Shown piece by piece: positions 15,552-22,897 of a DNA stretch of 35,289 nucleotides. The position numbers and the translations under genes were made by a program. The stretch lies in contig CACZOA010000041.1 in NCBI GenBank assembly GCA_902782665.1, positions 1 through 35,289 on the forward strand, in the 5' to 3' direction. The stretch is from an uncultured Bacteroidales bacterium (lineage in GTDB: Bacteria; Bacteroidota; Bacteroidia; Bacteroidales; Paludibacteraceae). How positions within the stretch are numbered: the stretch's first letter is position 1; each line of letters opens with the position of its first letter. Below the pieces are notes generated by a model, which worked only from the letters and a program-made list of their open reading frames with translations, was not told the DNA's origin and did no database searches.

Positions 15552-16799
15552 TTATGACAATTTGTGAATAACCAAACCAGAACGAAGCTTAGGCTCAAAC
15601 CAAGTAGCTTTTGGTGGCATTATGTTGCCGCTGTCGGCTATGTCCATGATCTGCTTCATAGACACTGGGTAAAGAGCAAGAGCAGTTTTCATCTCACCAG
15701 AATCAACTCTCTTCTTCAACTCCTTCAATCCACGTAGTCCTCCAACAAAGTCAATTCTATCTGAAGAACGAAGATCTTTGATGTTCAAAATCTCATCTAC
15801 GATAAGTTTTGACGAGATGCTTACGTCAAGTACTCCGATTGGATCATTGTCATCGTATGTACCCTTCTTTGCTGTCAAGCTATACCATTTGCCTGATAGG
15901 TAAAGAGAGAAGTTATGTAGTGCGTTTGGCTTGTACATGTCCTCTCCTTTGCACTCAACGTCGAAGTTTTTCTTCAATGCGTCAAGGAACTGCTCGTCTG
16001 TCAAACCGTTAAGATCGCGGATCACACGGTTGTAGTCAAGAATTGTAAGTTGGCTTGCAGGGAAACAAACAGCCATGAAGTAGTTGTATTCCTCGTCGCC
16101 TTTATGATTAGGATTCTGCTTTCTCTTCTCATCGCCAACAAGTGCTGCAGCCGCTGAACGGTGGTGTCCGTCTGCGATGTAAAGATTCTTCATCTTGCCA
16201 AACTCTTCAGTAACTGTCTTGATATCTGCGTCGTCGCTGATAATCCAGAACTTATGTCCGAATCCATCGATAGGAGCGATGAAATCGTAAACAGGAGTAG
16301 AAGCAGCATATTTAGCTACAAGTTTGTCAAGAGTAGCATTGTCTGGATATGCGAAGAATACAGGCTCGATGTTTGCGTTATTGACGCGAACGTGCTTCAT
16401 TCTGTCTTCCTCCTTGTCGCGACGTGTAAGCTCATGCTTCTTGATCACACCTGTCATATAATCATCAACGTATGCGCAGACAACTAGACCATATTGAGTC
16501 TTGCCGTTCATAGTCTGGGCATAGATGTAGTATTGCTCTTTTTCGTCTTGTACCAACCAGCCTTTGTCCTGGAACATCTGGAAATTTTGTGCGGCTTTCT
16601 CGTATACGCGAGGATCGTATTCGCTTGTGCCCTCTGGAAAGTCGATTTCTGGTTTGATGATGTGGTAAAGAGATTTCTCGTTACCTTTAGCTTCCTCACG
16701 TGCCTCTTCGCTGTTTAGCACGTCGTATGGACGGCTTTCTACCTGCTCCACCAAATTTTTAGGTGGACGGATACCTTTAAATGGTTTTACTATTGCCAT
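15552..16799 (-). CDS. DUF1015 family protein
   Basis: 415 residues beginning MAIVKPFKGIRPP and continuing with SRPYDVLNSEEAR and a central IADGHHRSAAA, the hallmark blocks of DUF1015 proteins. Soluble, no signal peptide. Biochemical function is not established; the conserved DGHHR block suggests an enzyme. It begins 35 bases after the ubiE/menG stop, with no promoter box in between, and probably shares that transcript. Confidence 0.92.
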   Translation of the reverse strand: MAIVKPFKGIRPPKNLVEQVESRPYDVLNSEEAREEAKGNEKSLYHIIKPEIDFPEGTSEYDPRVYEKAAQNFQMFQDKGWLVQDEKEQYYIYAQTMNGKTQYGLVVCAYVDDYMTGVIKKHELTRRDKEEDRMKHVRVNNANIEPVFFAYPDNATLDKLVAKYAASTPVYDFIAPIDGFGHKFWIISDDADIKTVTEEFGKMKNLYIADGHHRSAAAALVGDEKRKQNPNHKGDEEYNYFMAVCFPASQLTILDYNRVIRDLNGLTDEQFLDALKKNFDVECKGEDMYKPNALHNFSLYLSGKWYSLTAKKGTYDDNDPIGVLDVSISSKLIVDEILNIKDLRSSDRIDFVGGLRGLKELKKRVDSGEMKTALALYPVSMKQIMDIADSGNIMPPKATWFEPKLRSGLVIHKLS

Positions 16800-16833
16800 T
16801 TTTTTATTTTGTTTAAGTTGTTTGTAATCTATT

Positions 16834-17577
16834 TTATTTGGTTGCGAAATAGAAAGTGCAGGTTTGCATTGTATATTTTCTTATTTCCACACTTTTGAAT
16901 CCAACTTTCAAAAGCAATTCCTTCATCACTTCTCCCTGAGGAAAAGCATCGATGGATTCGGGCAAATATGAATATGCGGTGCTATTAGTCTTCAATATTT
17001 TTGCCATTATCGGGATAAAAATTTTTGTGAAGATTCTATAGCCAAATCTGTAAAATGGATTTGTTGGAACACTTAATTCTAGAATCGCAAGTGAACCACC
17101 GTCTCTTACAACTCTGCAAATCTCAGTCAATCCTTTTTCCAAGCTTTCAAAATTGCGGACTCCAAAGGCTACTGTCGCAGCATCAAAACTCTGACTGTCG
17201 AAAGGAAGATCCATTGAATCTGCACGCATAAGGTCGATGAAATCGCTCTTTTTTGCGGCTTTTACTTTCTTTTCTCCGACACGGATCATCTCTTCTGAAA
17301 TGTCCACTCCAACGATGCGTGCCGGCTGGATAGCATCGTATGCGGAAAGTGCGAAATCAGCAGTTCCTGTAGCGACGTCAAGAATAGTATTGGGATTAGT
17401 CTGTTTTAAACGTTTGATCGCCTTCTGACGCCAGCTTTTGTCCTGACCAAGTGACATAAGACGGTTCATGATGTCGTAGTGTGGAGCGATATCGTCGAAC
17501 ATCTGCTCTATCTGCTGCGTCTTGCCGCTCGCAGAGGATTCAAAAGGCATTACTTCCTCACATTTAAAATCAGACAT
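16834..17577 (-). CDS. ubiE: Demethylmenaquinone methyltransferase (UbiE/MenG)
   Basis: 247 residues. The SAM-binding motif ILDVATGTADFAL is at about residue 61, followed by VGVDISEEMI, DSMDLPF and the family block FGVRNFE. It methylates demethylmenaquinone with S-adenosylmethionine in the last step of menaquinone synthesis, the main quinone of Bacteroidota. First gene of a likely two-gene unit with the DUF1015 gene. Confidence 0.95.
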   Translation of the reverse strand: MSDFKCEEVMPFESSASGKTQQIEQMFDDIAPHYDIMNRLMSLGQDKSWRQKAIKRLKQTNPNTILDVATGTADFALSAYDAIQPARIVGVDISEEMIRVGEKKVKAAKKSDFIDLMRADSMDLPFDSQSFDAATVAFGVRNFESLEKGLTEICRVVRDGGSLAILELSVPTNPFYRFGYRIFTKIFIPIMAKILKTNSTAYSYLPESIDAFPQGEVMKELLLKVGFKSVEIRKYTMQTCTFYFATK

Positions 17578-17600
17578 ATTACAATAAGTTTAATTTTAGG

Positions 17601-17608
17601 CAAAAATA
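17601..17608 (-). promoter_or_regulatory. Putative -7 box of ubiE
   Basis: Minus-strand TATTTTTG 24 bases before the start at 17577, fitting TAnnTTTG. Confidence 0.5.
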
Positions 17609-17672
17609 GAAAAAAGTAATTAAACTTGTCGGCATTATCACTCACTTATATCTCATTTATAGATAAAAAATG

Positions 17673-17680
17673 TATATTTG
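17673..17680 (+). promoter_or_regulatory. Putative -7 box of the acyltransferase operon
   Basis: TATATTTG on the plus strand. An ATG at 17692 would lie only 12 bases downstream, so translation more likely begins at the ATG at 17710. Confidence 0.65.
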
Positions 17681-17709
17681 CCATATGATGTATGAGTGAA
17701 GGTTGCAAA

Positions 17710-18531
17710 ATGACAGACAAATATATTGATATAGAAGCTGTTCTTGAGGCGAAGGCACCATCTTTGAAAAAGAAGATGCCAGGCTTTATGATTTCCTATC
17801 TCAAACATATTGTCCATGAAGATGAACTTAATGATTTCCTTTCAAGGCATTGGAATGATGATGGAATAATATTTGTCAGCAATCTTCTCACTGAATTGGG
17901 GATTTCTTATGAGGTTGACGGAATGGATAAACTTCCAGATAGTGGAAGATATACGTTTGTTAGTAATCATCCGTTAGGAGGACTTGATGGCATTGTATTG
18001 TTGAAAATGCTTTCTGACAAATATGGAGAGGCTAAAGCTGTTGTAAACGACCTCCTTATGCACATATCTCCGATGAAATCGCTTTTTATTCCTGTGAATG
18101 TCGTGAATAGCAAACAGGACAAGGAGAGTGTTAATCTAATTGACGAGTGTATGTCTAGCAAAACTCCAATCTTATATTTCCCTGCAGGTAAGGTGTCTCG
18201 TAGAGATAAAAGTGGGAATATAGCAGATTTGGAATGGAAAAAGAATTTTGTGACCAAAAGTATTGAACATAAAAGGGATATTATACCTATCTATTTTGAT
18301 GGCAGAAATTCAAGTTTTTTCTATAATCTCGCATATTGGCGTATGAAATTAGGAATACGACAGAATGTCGAGATGTTGTATTTGGCAGATGAAATGTATA
18401 AAAACAGGTCAGCCCATTTTAATATTACGGTCGGTGATGTCGTCGGTTATGACTCGTTCGGAAATATGTCGGCAATTGAAAAAGCTCGAATAATACGGGA
18501 AAAAAGCTACAAATTAGCAAAGAAAAATTAG
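17710..18531 (+). CDS. glsA: PlsC-family O-acyltransferase, probable glycine-lipid synthesis GlsA
   Basis: 273 residues from the ATG at 17710; the frame also has an ATG at 17692 that is too close to the -7 box. The acyltransferase motif SNHPLGGLDG (NHxxxxD type) is near residue 91, and LYFPAGKVSRR is the second conserved block. It lies one base before a GNAT/hemolysin-type N-acyltransferase gene. In Bacteroides thetaiotaomicron such a pair, glsB and glsA, makes glycine lipids: GlsB N-acylates glycine and GlsA adds the second acyl chain. The family call is firm; the glycine-lipid role is inferred from the pairing. Confidence 0.8.
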   Translation: MTDKYIDIEAVLEAKAPSLKKKMPGFMISYLKHIVHEDELNDFLSRHWNDDGIIFVSNLLTELGISYEVDGMDKLPDSGRYTFVSNHPLGGLDGIVLLKMLSDKYGEAKAVVNDLLMHISPMKSLFIPVNVVNSKQDKESVNLIDECMSSKTPILYFPAGKVSRRDKSGNIADLEWKKNFVTKSIEHKRDIIPIYFDGRNSSFFYNLAYWRMKLGIRQNVEMLYLADEMYKNRSAHFNITVGDVVGYDSFGNMSAIEKARIIREKSYKLAKKN

Positions 18532-18532
18532 T

Positions 18533-19444
18533 ATGAAGCCTTTGATAAAACAGATTGATACGGATTTAATAGAGATAGAATTGAAGGATGCTGGTTTGCT
18601 TCGTAAAACGAACAAATCAGGCAATGAATTGTATATTGTCGACTATTTTTCGTCTCCAAATACCCTTGCTGAAATCGGAAGATTGAGAGAACTGACTTTC
18701 AGGGATGCAGGTGGTGGAACAGGTAAGGCTTGTGATCTTGACAAATTTGATATTGATGGTAGCAGTGGATGCAAACAGCTTGTGTTGTGGAACCCGGATG
18801 AAAGAGAAATAATCGGTGGATACAGGTTTATTTATGGTTCTGATGTCAAATTTGTCGATGACAAACCGTGGCTGACAAGTGGTTGTCTGTTTGATTATTC
18901 CGATGAATTCATCGCTGATTTCTTACCTCATACTATCGAGCTTGGAAGAAGTTTTATATGCCCTAAATACCAGTCTGGAGCATCGTCGACAAAGAGTATG
19001 TATGCTCTTGATAACTTATGGGATGGCATAGGGGCTTTGATAGTCAGGTATAATGCAAAATATCTTTTCGGTAAGGCTTCAATATATTCGCATTTTGGAG
19101 ACGAAGCGTTTGCTATAATACGTTATTTTCTTGATTTGTATTTCACGGATAAATGTCATCTCGTTTATGCAAAAAATCCGATAAAAATGGATGTCTCACA
19201 GAAAATAAGGACCATATTTTCCGGAAACAATTATAAAGAGGATTATGTTGTTTTAAAACGAGAATTGAAGAAACTTGACCGTAATATACCACCTTTGGTC
19301 AATTCTTATATGAATGTGTCTCCGACTATGAAGATTTTTGATTCTACTCTTAATGTAGAATTTGGCAATGTTTATGAGACGGGATTGCTTGTCACGACAG
19401 CTGATATGTATGAGGAAAAAGTAAAAAGACACATGGATTTCTGA
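18533..19444 (+). CDS. glsB: GNAT/hemolysin-type N-acyltransferase, probable glycine-lipid synthesis GlsB
   Basis: 303 residues with the LRELTFRDAGGGTGKACDLDKFD block near residue 54 and the ELGRSF block near 140, typical of the acyl-homoserine-lactone-synthase-like 'hemolysin' family (as in OlsB and GlsB). It would transfer a 3-hydroxy fatty acyl chain to an amino acid, giving an N-acyl amino acid that the preceding acyltransferase esterifies. One base separates the two genes, so they are co-transcribed and probably coupled. The order (O-acyltransferase first) differs from what I recall in B. thetaiotaomicron. Confidence 0.8.
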   Translation: MKPLIKQIDTDLIEIELKDAGLLRKTNKSGNELYIVDYFSSPNTLAEIGRLRELTFRDAGGGTGKACDLDKFDIDGSSGCKQLVLWNPDEREIIGGYRFIYGSDVKFVDDKPWLTSGCLFDYSDEFIADFLPHTIELGRSFICPKYQSGASSTKSMYALDNLWDGIGALIVRYNAKYLFGKASIYSHFGDEAFAIIRYFLDLYFTDKCHLVYAKNPIKMDVSQKIRTIFSGNNYKEDYVVLKRELKKLDRNIPPLVNSYMNVSPTMKIFDSTLNVEFGNVYETGLLVTTADMYEEKVKRHMDF

Positions 19445-19476
19445 TTTTATAAACTATCGGTTATTTTATTCATCTG

Positions 19477-20760
19477 TTAATCTTCTTTTCCCCCATTGAT
19501 TGTTCCTTGTTCTATAGTCTTGTCATATTGTTTGGCAATCCATAAGAACCAAACGGCTTGGAATAATTTGATTGCAAATGAGATAATGCAGAACAACTTT
19601 ATGGTGGCTATAAAACTTAAATTAGATATTCCGTATGCCAAAGCAAGTATTCTCAAGACGATAAATGCTATTTCAATTATAAGGTTGCTCTTTAATCTTA
19701 GCAATGTCTCTGGCACAAACACTAGTGTGTTTGCTATAAAACCAGTTGCAAACCAAGGAAGAAGAATTCCTAAAATTTCACCAGTCATTCCCCATCCTGG
19801 ACCAAAAAGGAATTCAGTTACACTTGGTAAGATGAAATATAAAATACTGAACACAAAACACAATATTGTCGATGCATAGATAAAAAACTGATGGATTTCT
19901 GGAAATATAGCTTTGCGTTCGTTCACTTTTTCTGAAGTGTTTCTCAACATTACCTGATATATCGAGCTAGCAATCATTGCCAATGGAAGATAACCGATGG
20001 TGATAGCCAGTGAAAAATAGCCGACATTTGTTGCTCCATATACGGATGTGAGCATCAATACCGGTAATCCATTGCTTAGATGACATACCAGATTTTTTGG
20101 CATTGAGTAAAGAGGAAAACTGCGGTATTTGCTTAAATACTCTTTAGCCAAATGTGTAGGAATGTGTCGTAAATGAGAAATAGCTTCCTTTATTTTGGAT
20201 GGTCCTATAATAGTCATCGCAATGAGAGGACCGATAACGGAAGCGTCTATAAGAGCTATACCTCCTACTGAAAAAATGCCGAATGTCACTTTCAGTCCAG
20301 CGTTAGATAAACTTTGTATGACTTGGTATGAAGCGATTCTTCCATATTGTTTGTCGCGATTGAAAAGATATGCCAATATTTGCCATACTCCTATAACTGA
20401 TATGTATATTGGTAAATACCACAAGGCCCATTCCAAATTTTGCACACCAAAAAACAGAGCTATCTTGTCGTAAAAAAAACTTGCAGCCATGCTTATAATG
20501 ACGGTGGATGACAAGGAAATAACCATTACACCAACCAAGGCATACGCACCTTCTTCTTTTTTTGGTAGTGGAATCGCGTATTGGAGGTCTCCCGTAGAAA
20601 TAATAATGAGCGCGTTGGCGATCGTTAGAAATAGAGACAGCAAAGTGAAGTCGTCAGGCTGATACATTCGCGTCAACAGCGGATATATAAGCATGCCAAC
20701 CACCTGTGCAATTATGTTTGCAGATAGTAGTTTGGATATGTTCCCAATCTTACTACTCAT
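19477..20760 (-). CDS. Wzx-like oligosaccharide flippase (MOP superfamily)
   Basis: 427 residues with about 12-14 membrane segments. The N-terminus SANIIAQVVGMLIYPLLTRMYQPDDF is typical of polysaccharide-biosynthesis flippases, in which LTR and a following aromatic/Pro-Asp-Asp-Phe are conserved. Such proteins flip undecaprenyl-linked sugar units across the inner membrane. It is on the opposite strand to, and about 7 kb away from, the EPS export genes at 28-32 kb, so a shared pathway is only possible. Single gene with its own promoter box. Confidence 0.88.
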   Translation of the reverse strand: MSSKIGNISKLLSANIIAQVVGMLIYPLLTRMYQPDDFTLLSLFLTIANALIIISTGDLQYAIPLPKKEEGAYALVGVMVISLSSTVIISMAASFFYDKIALFFGVQNLEWALWYLPIYISVIGVWQILAYLFNRDKQYGRIASYQVIQSLSNAGLKVTFGIFSVGGIALIDASVIGPLIAMTIIGPSKIKEAISHLRHIPTHLAKEYLSKYRSFPLYSMPKNLVCHLSNGLPVLMLTSVYGATNVGYFSLAITIGYLPLAMIASSIYQVMLRNTSEKVNERKAIFPEIHQFFIYASTILCFVFSILYFILPSVTEFLFGPGWGMTGEILGILLPWFATGFIANTLVFVPETLLRLKSNLIIEIAFIVLRILALAYGISNLSFIATIKLFCIISFAIKLFQAVWFLWIAKQYDKTIEQGTINGGKED

Positions 20761-20791
20761 TAAATTTTAATGAAATTTTACAATTCTGTTA

Positions 20792-20799
20792 CAAAATTA
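20792..20799 (-). promoter_or_regulatory. Putative -7 box of the flippase gene
   Basis: Minus-strand TAATTTTG 32 bases upstream of the start at 20760. Confidence 0.5.
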
Positions 20800-20862
20800 G
20801 CATTTTTTAACATTTATGACATGAAAAAAAGGATTTAGGTTTTCAACAAAATGTAAATATTT

Positions 20863-21612
20863 TCATTTATTACGTTTGTATGGCTTTCTTTTGCATATTT
20901 TTTTATCGAAATCCAACTGGATGATTCGGTCAGCCTCTCGCATTATAAATCTCTTTTTTCTTGCAAATCTGGATGATTGTTTTGAGGGATTGAATGTAAG
21001 AGGTGAAGGCAAGAGTGCTATAAGTGTTGCGATTTCTTGTTTAGACAAGTCTTTTAGCTTTTTGCCGAAATATATTTCTGCTGCCATAGGCATTCCGTAT
21101 ATTCCATGTCCTGTCTCTGCTACGTTTAAATATACTTCCATTATTCGTTTCTTGCCCCAAATGAATTCGATCAAGACAGTAAAGTATGCCTCTATCGCTT
21201 TTCTGAAATATGAGCGACGAGGGTATAGAAAGGTGTTTTTGGCAGTTTGTTGTGATATTGTGCTGCCTCCGATGATTTTCTTATGGGTCTGATTGTATTT
21301 GTATGCTTTTCGTATCGCTTCTATATCAAGTCCAGAATGTGTCACAAAATAATGGTCTTCAGACGCAATAGCGGATTTTACAAGGTATTCTGGCATCTCT
21401 TCGATCGGGGTCCATTTTTTAAGTACACGCACGTCTTCTCCCTTCCATGCGTATTCCACACACCTGATAAGCATCAAAGGTGTTATGTAGACAGGCATGA
21501 AACGGTAGATAATCACCATAATTAGTGATGATGCGAAAAAGAATATCACGAGATTACGGAGATAAATCAATAGCCTCTGTTTCCAAAATGTTAATTTATG
21601 ATTAATTCCCAT
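20863..21612 (-). CDS. mtgA: Monofunctional biosynthetic peptidoglycan transglycosylase
   Basis: 249 residues. One N-terminal membrane anchor (about 16-38) is followed by a GT51 domain: catalytic ASEDHYFVTHSGLD near 84, GGSTISQQTAKN near 117, then KKRIMEVYLNVAETG and GMPMAAEIYFGK. It polymerises lipid II into glycan strands on the outer face of the inner membrane and lacks a transpeptidase domain, matching MtgA in length. It is divergent from panB. Confidence 0.94.
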   Translation of the reverse strand: MGINHKLTFWKQRLLIYLRNLVIFFFASSLIMVIIYRFMPVYITPLMLIRCVEYAWKGEDVRVLKKWTPIEEMPEYLVKSAIASEDHYFVTHSGLDIEAIRKAYKYNQTHKKIIGGSTISQQTAKNTFLYPRRSYFRKAIEAYFTVLIEFIWGKKRIMEVYLNVAETGHGIYGMPMAAEIYFGKKLKDLSKQEIATLIALLPSPLTFNPSKQSSRFARKKRFIMREADRIIQLDFDKKICKRKPYKRNK

Positions 21613-21632
21613 AACAAATCAATCTTTTTGTA

Positions 21633-21664
21633 TTGACAAAAGTATCAATTTTTAGGTAACTTTG
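21633..21664 (+). promoter_or_regulatory. Putative panB promoter (-33/-7), overlapping the divergent mtgA -7 box
   Basis: Plus strand: TTG at 21633-21635, 21-base spacer, TAACTTTG at 21657-21664. Minus strand: TACTTTTG at 21637-21644, a likely mtgA -7 box 25 bases before its start. The two promoters overlap, so the polymerases would compete for the same DNA. The plus-strand box shows that a TTG at 21662 cannot be the panB start. Confidence 0.6.
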
Positions 21665-21691
21665 CAGTGGTTAAACGCAAAACTTATAGAA

Positions 21692-22513
21692 ATGGCAGAA
21701 GTTACAAGTAGTGCGGTGAAAAAAGTAACCGCGACAGTTATTAAATCAATGAGGTCGACGGGAGAGAAAATCTCCATGCTCACTTCATACGACTTCACTA
21801 TGGCTCAGCTTGTCGATAAGGCGGGAGTTGATGTGATTCTTGTGGGCGATTCTGCGTCTAACACAATGATAGGCAATAAGACTACTCTTCCAATCACGGT
21901 GGATGAGATGATTGTCTTCGGAAAAAGTGTAGTTAATGCAGTCAAACGTGCACATGTGGTGATTGATATGCCTTTTGGAAGCTACCAGACCAGCAAAGAA
22001 GAGGGAGTGCGTAATGCGTGCAGAATAATGAAGGAGACAGGAGCTGACTCTTTAAAAATTGAAGGCGGACTCGAGTATCTCGACACTATTAAGGCTATCA
22101 TAAACGCTGGCATCCCTGTTATGGCTCATCTTGGACTTACTCCGCAGTCGGTCAATAAGTTTGGCGGATATGGTGTGAGAGCAAAAGAGGAGGCTGAAGC
22201 AGCCAAACTGATTTCCGATGCCAAATTGCTTGATGAGGCTGGTTGTTATGCTATTGTACTTGAGAAAATACCAGCGTCGCTTACTGCAAAAGTAAGAAAG
22301 GAAATCTCTATGCCAATCATCGGTATCGGTGCCGGAGTGGAGGCTGACGGACAGGTGCTTGTGGTGCAGGATATGCTAGGTATGACTCAGATGAAACTTC
22401 CTAAATTCGTGAGAAAATATGCCAATCTTGACGAGATAATAACAAATGCGGTAAGCAATTACTGCTCAGATGTGAAGAATGGCAAATTCCCCGATGAAAA
22501 CGAGAGCTATTGA
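21692..22513 (+). CDS. panB: 3-methyl-2-oxobutanoate hydroxymethyltransferase (PanB)
   Basis: 273 residues from ATG 21692 (MAEVTSS). Conserved blocks are MLTSYDFTMAQLVDKAGVDVILVGDS, IDMPFGSYQ, KIEGG, HLGLTPQ and IGIGAGVEADGQVLV, covering the Mg2+ and ketoisovalerate sites. It makes ketopantoate, the first committed step of pantothenate and coenzyme A synthesis. A terminator 27 bases after the stop closes the unit. Confidence 0.97.
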   Translation: MAEVTSSAVKKVTATVIKSMRSTGEKISMLTSYDFTMAQLVDKAGVDVILVGDSASNTMIGNKTTLPITVDEMIVFGKSVVNAVKRAHVVIDMPFGSYQTSKEEGVRNACRIMKETGADSLKIEGGLEYLDTIKAIINAGIPVMAHLGLTPQSVNKFGGYGVRAKEEAEAAKLISDAKLLDEAGCYAIVLEKIPASLTAKVRKEISMPIIGIGAGVEADGQVLVVQDMLGMTQMKLPKFVRKYANLDEIITNAVSNYCSDVKNGKFPDENESY

Positions 22514-22539
22514 TTTTAATTTTATTGAAACATTTTGTC

Positions 22540-22568
22540 AAGGCAGGCTTTATACCTGCCTTTTTATT
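22540..22568 (+). terminator. Rho-independent terminator after panB
   Basis: An 8-bp stem (AAGGCAGG at 22540-22547, CCTGCCTT at 22555-22562) with a 7-base loop and a following T run. It lies between panB and the small gene at 22586, so that gene is either read through or has its own weak promoter. Confidence 0.85.
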
Positions 22569-22585
22569 TGAAGAATCGACAGACT

Positions 22586-22801
22586 ATGAATTTAACAAAA
22601 GATGATATATTAGACTTCTTTAGCAAAGAATACAGTAAAGATGAGTGTGATCAAACGTGTCCGTTTGAGGAAGAATGCAATAGCATATTGGCAAAGACGA
22701 GTGGGAGGGATACGTTATGTGATGTCTTGGGAGTCTCCAATGGGGTGTCGAGTAAAGTTGAGGTAGATGAGGAATCGGAAGATGAAGATGATTACTTTTA
22801 A
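22586..22801 (+). CDS. Small four-cysteine acidic protein, unknown
   Basis: 71 residues from ATG 22586 (MNLTKDDILDFFSKEYSKDE). Four cysteines are spaced C21-x3-C25-x5-C31-x13-C45, and a very acidic tail ends DEEDDYF-like (EESEDEDDYF). I do not recognise the family. The cysteine spacing could hold a metal or Fe-S cluster, or simply be redox-active; no other evidence supports either. A longer frame starting at a TTG (22535) would run through the panB terminator and is not believed. It has its own strong terminator, which supports a real gene. Confidence 0.65.
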   Translation: MNLTKDDILDFFSKEYSKDECDQTCPFEEECNSILAKTSGRDTLCDVLGVSNGVSSKVEVDEESEDEDDYF

Positions 22802-22813
22802 AATTAAATCAAA

Positions 22814-22844
22814 AAAATCCCCGAGTAAGTCGGGGATTTTGTTT
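22814..22844 (+). terminator. Rho-independent terminator after the small four-cysteine gene
   Basis: An 11-bp perfect stem (AAAATCCCCGA at 22814-22824 and its complement at 22830-22840), 5-base loop, T-rich tail. The A-rich left side makes it usable for the convergent DUF1846 gene too. Confidence 0.92.
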
Positions 22845-22850
22845 GTTGTA

Positions 22851-22892
22851 ATCGCCAATCGTCAATCATCAATCATCAATCATCAATCGTTA
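22851..22892. repeat. Six tandem 7-base repeats (ATCRYYA)
   Basis: Consecutive heptamers atcgcca, atcgtca, atcatca, atcatca, atcatca and atcgtta fill the short gap between two convergent genes and end 6 bases before the DUF1846 stop codon. Non-coding as far as can be seen; a simple-sequence array. Confidence 0.85.
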
Positions 22893-22897
22893 ATCAA

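Noticed and set aside
19477-20760. Assigning the flippase to the EPS export cluster
   Set aside because: It is 7 kb away, on the other strand, with its own promoter; no glycosyltransferases are nearby to define a locus.
21662-21691. Upstream TTG start for panB
   Set aside because: It lies inside the TAACTTTG -7 box; the ATG at 21692 gives the normal PanB N-terminus.
22851-22892. Heptamer array as a possible CRISPR
   Set aside because: Units are 7 bases with no spacers and no cas genes nearby.
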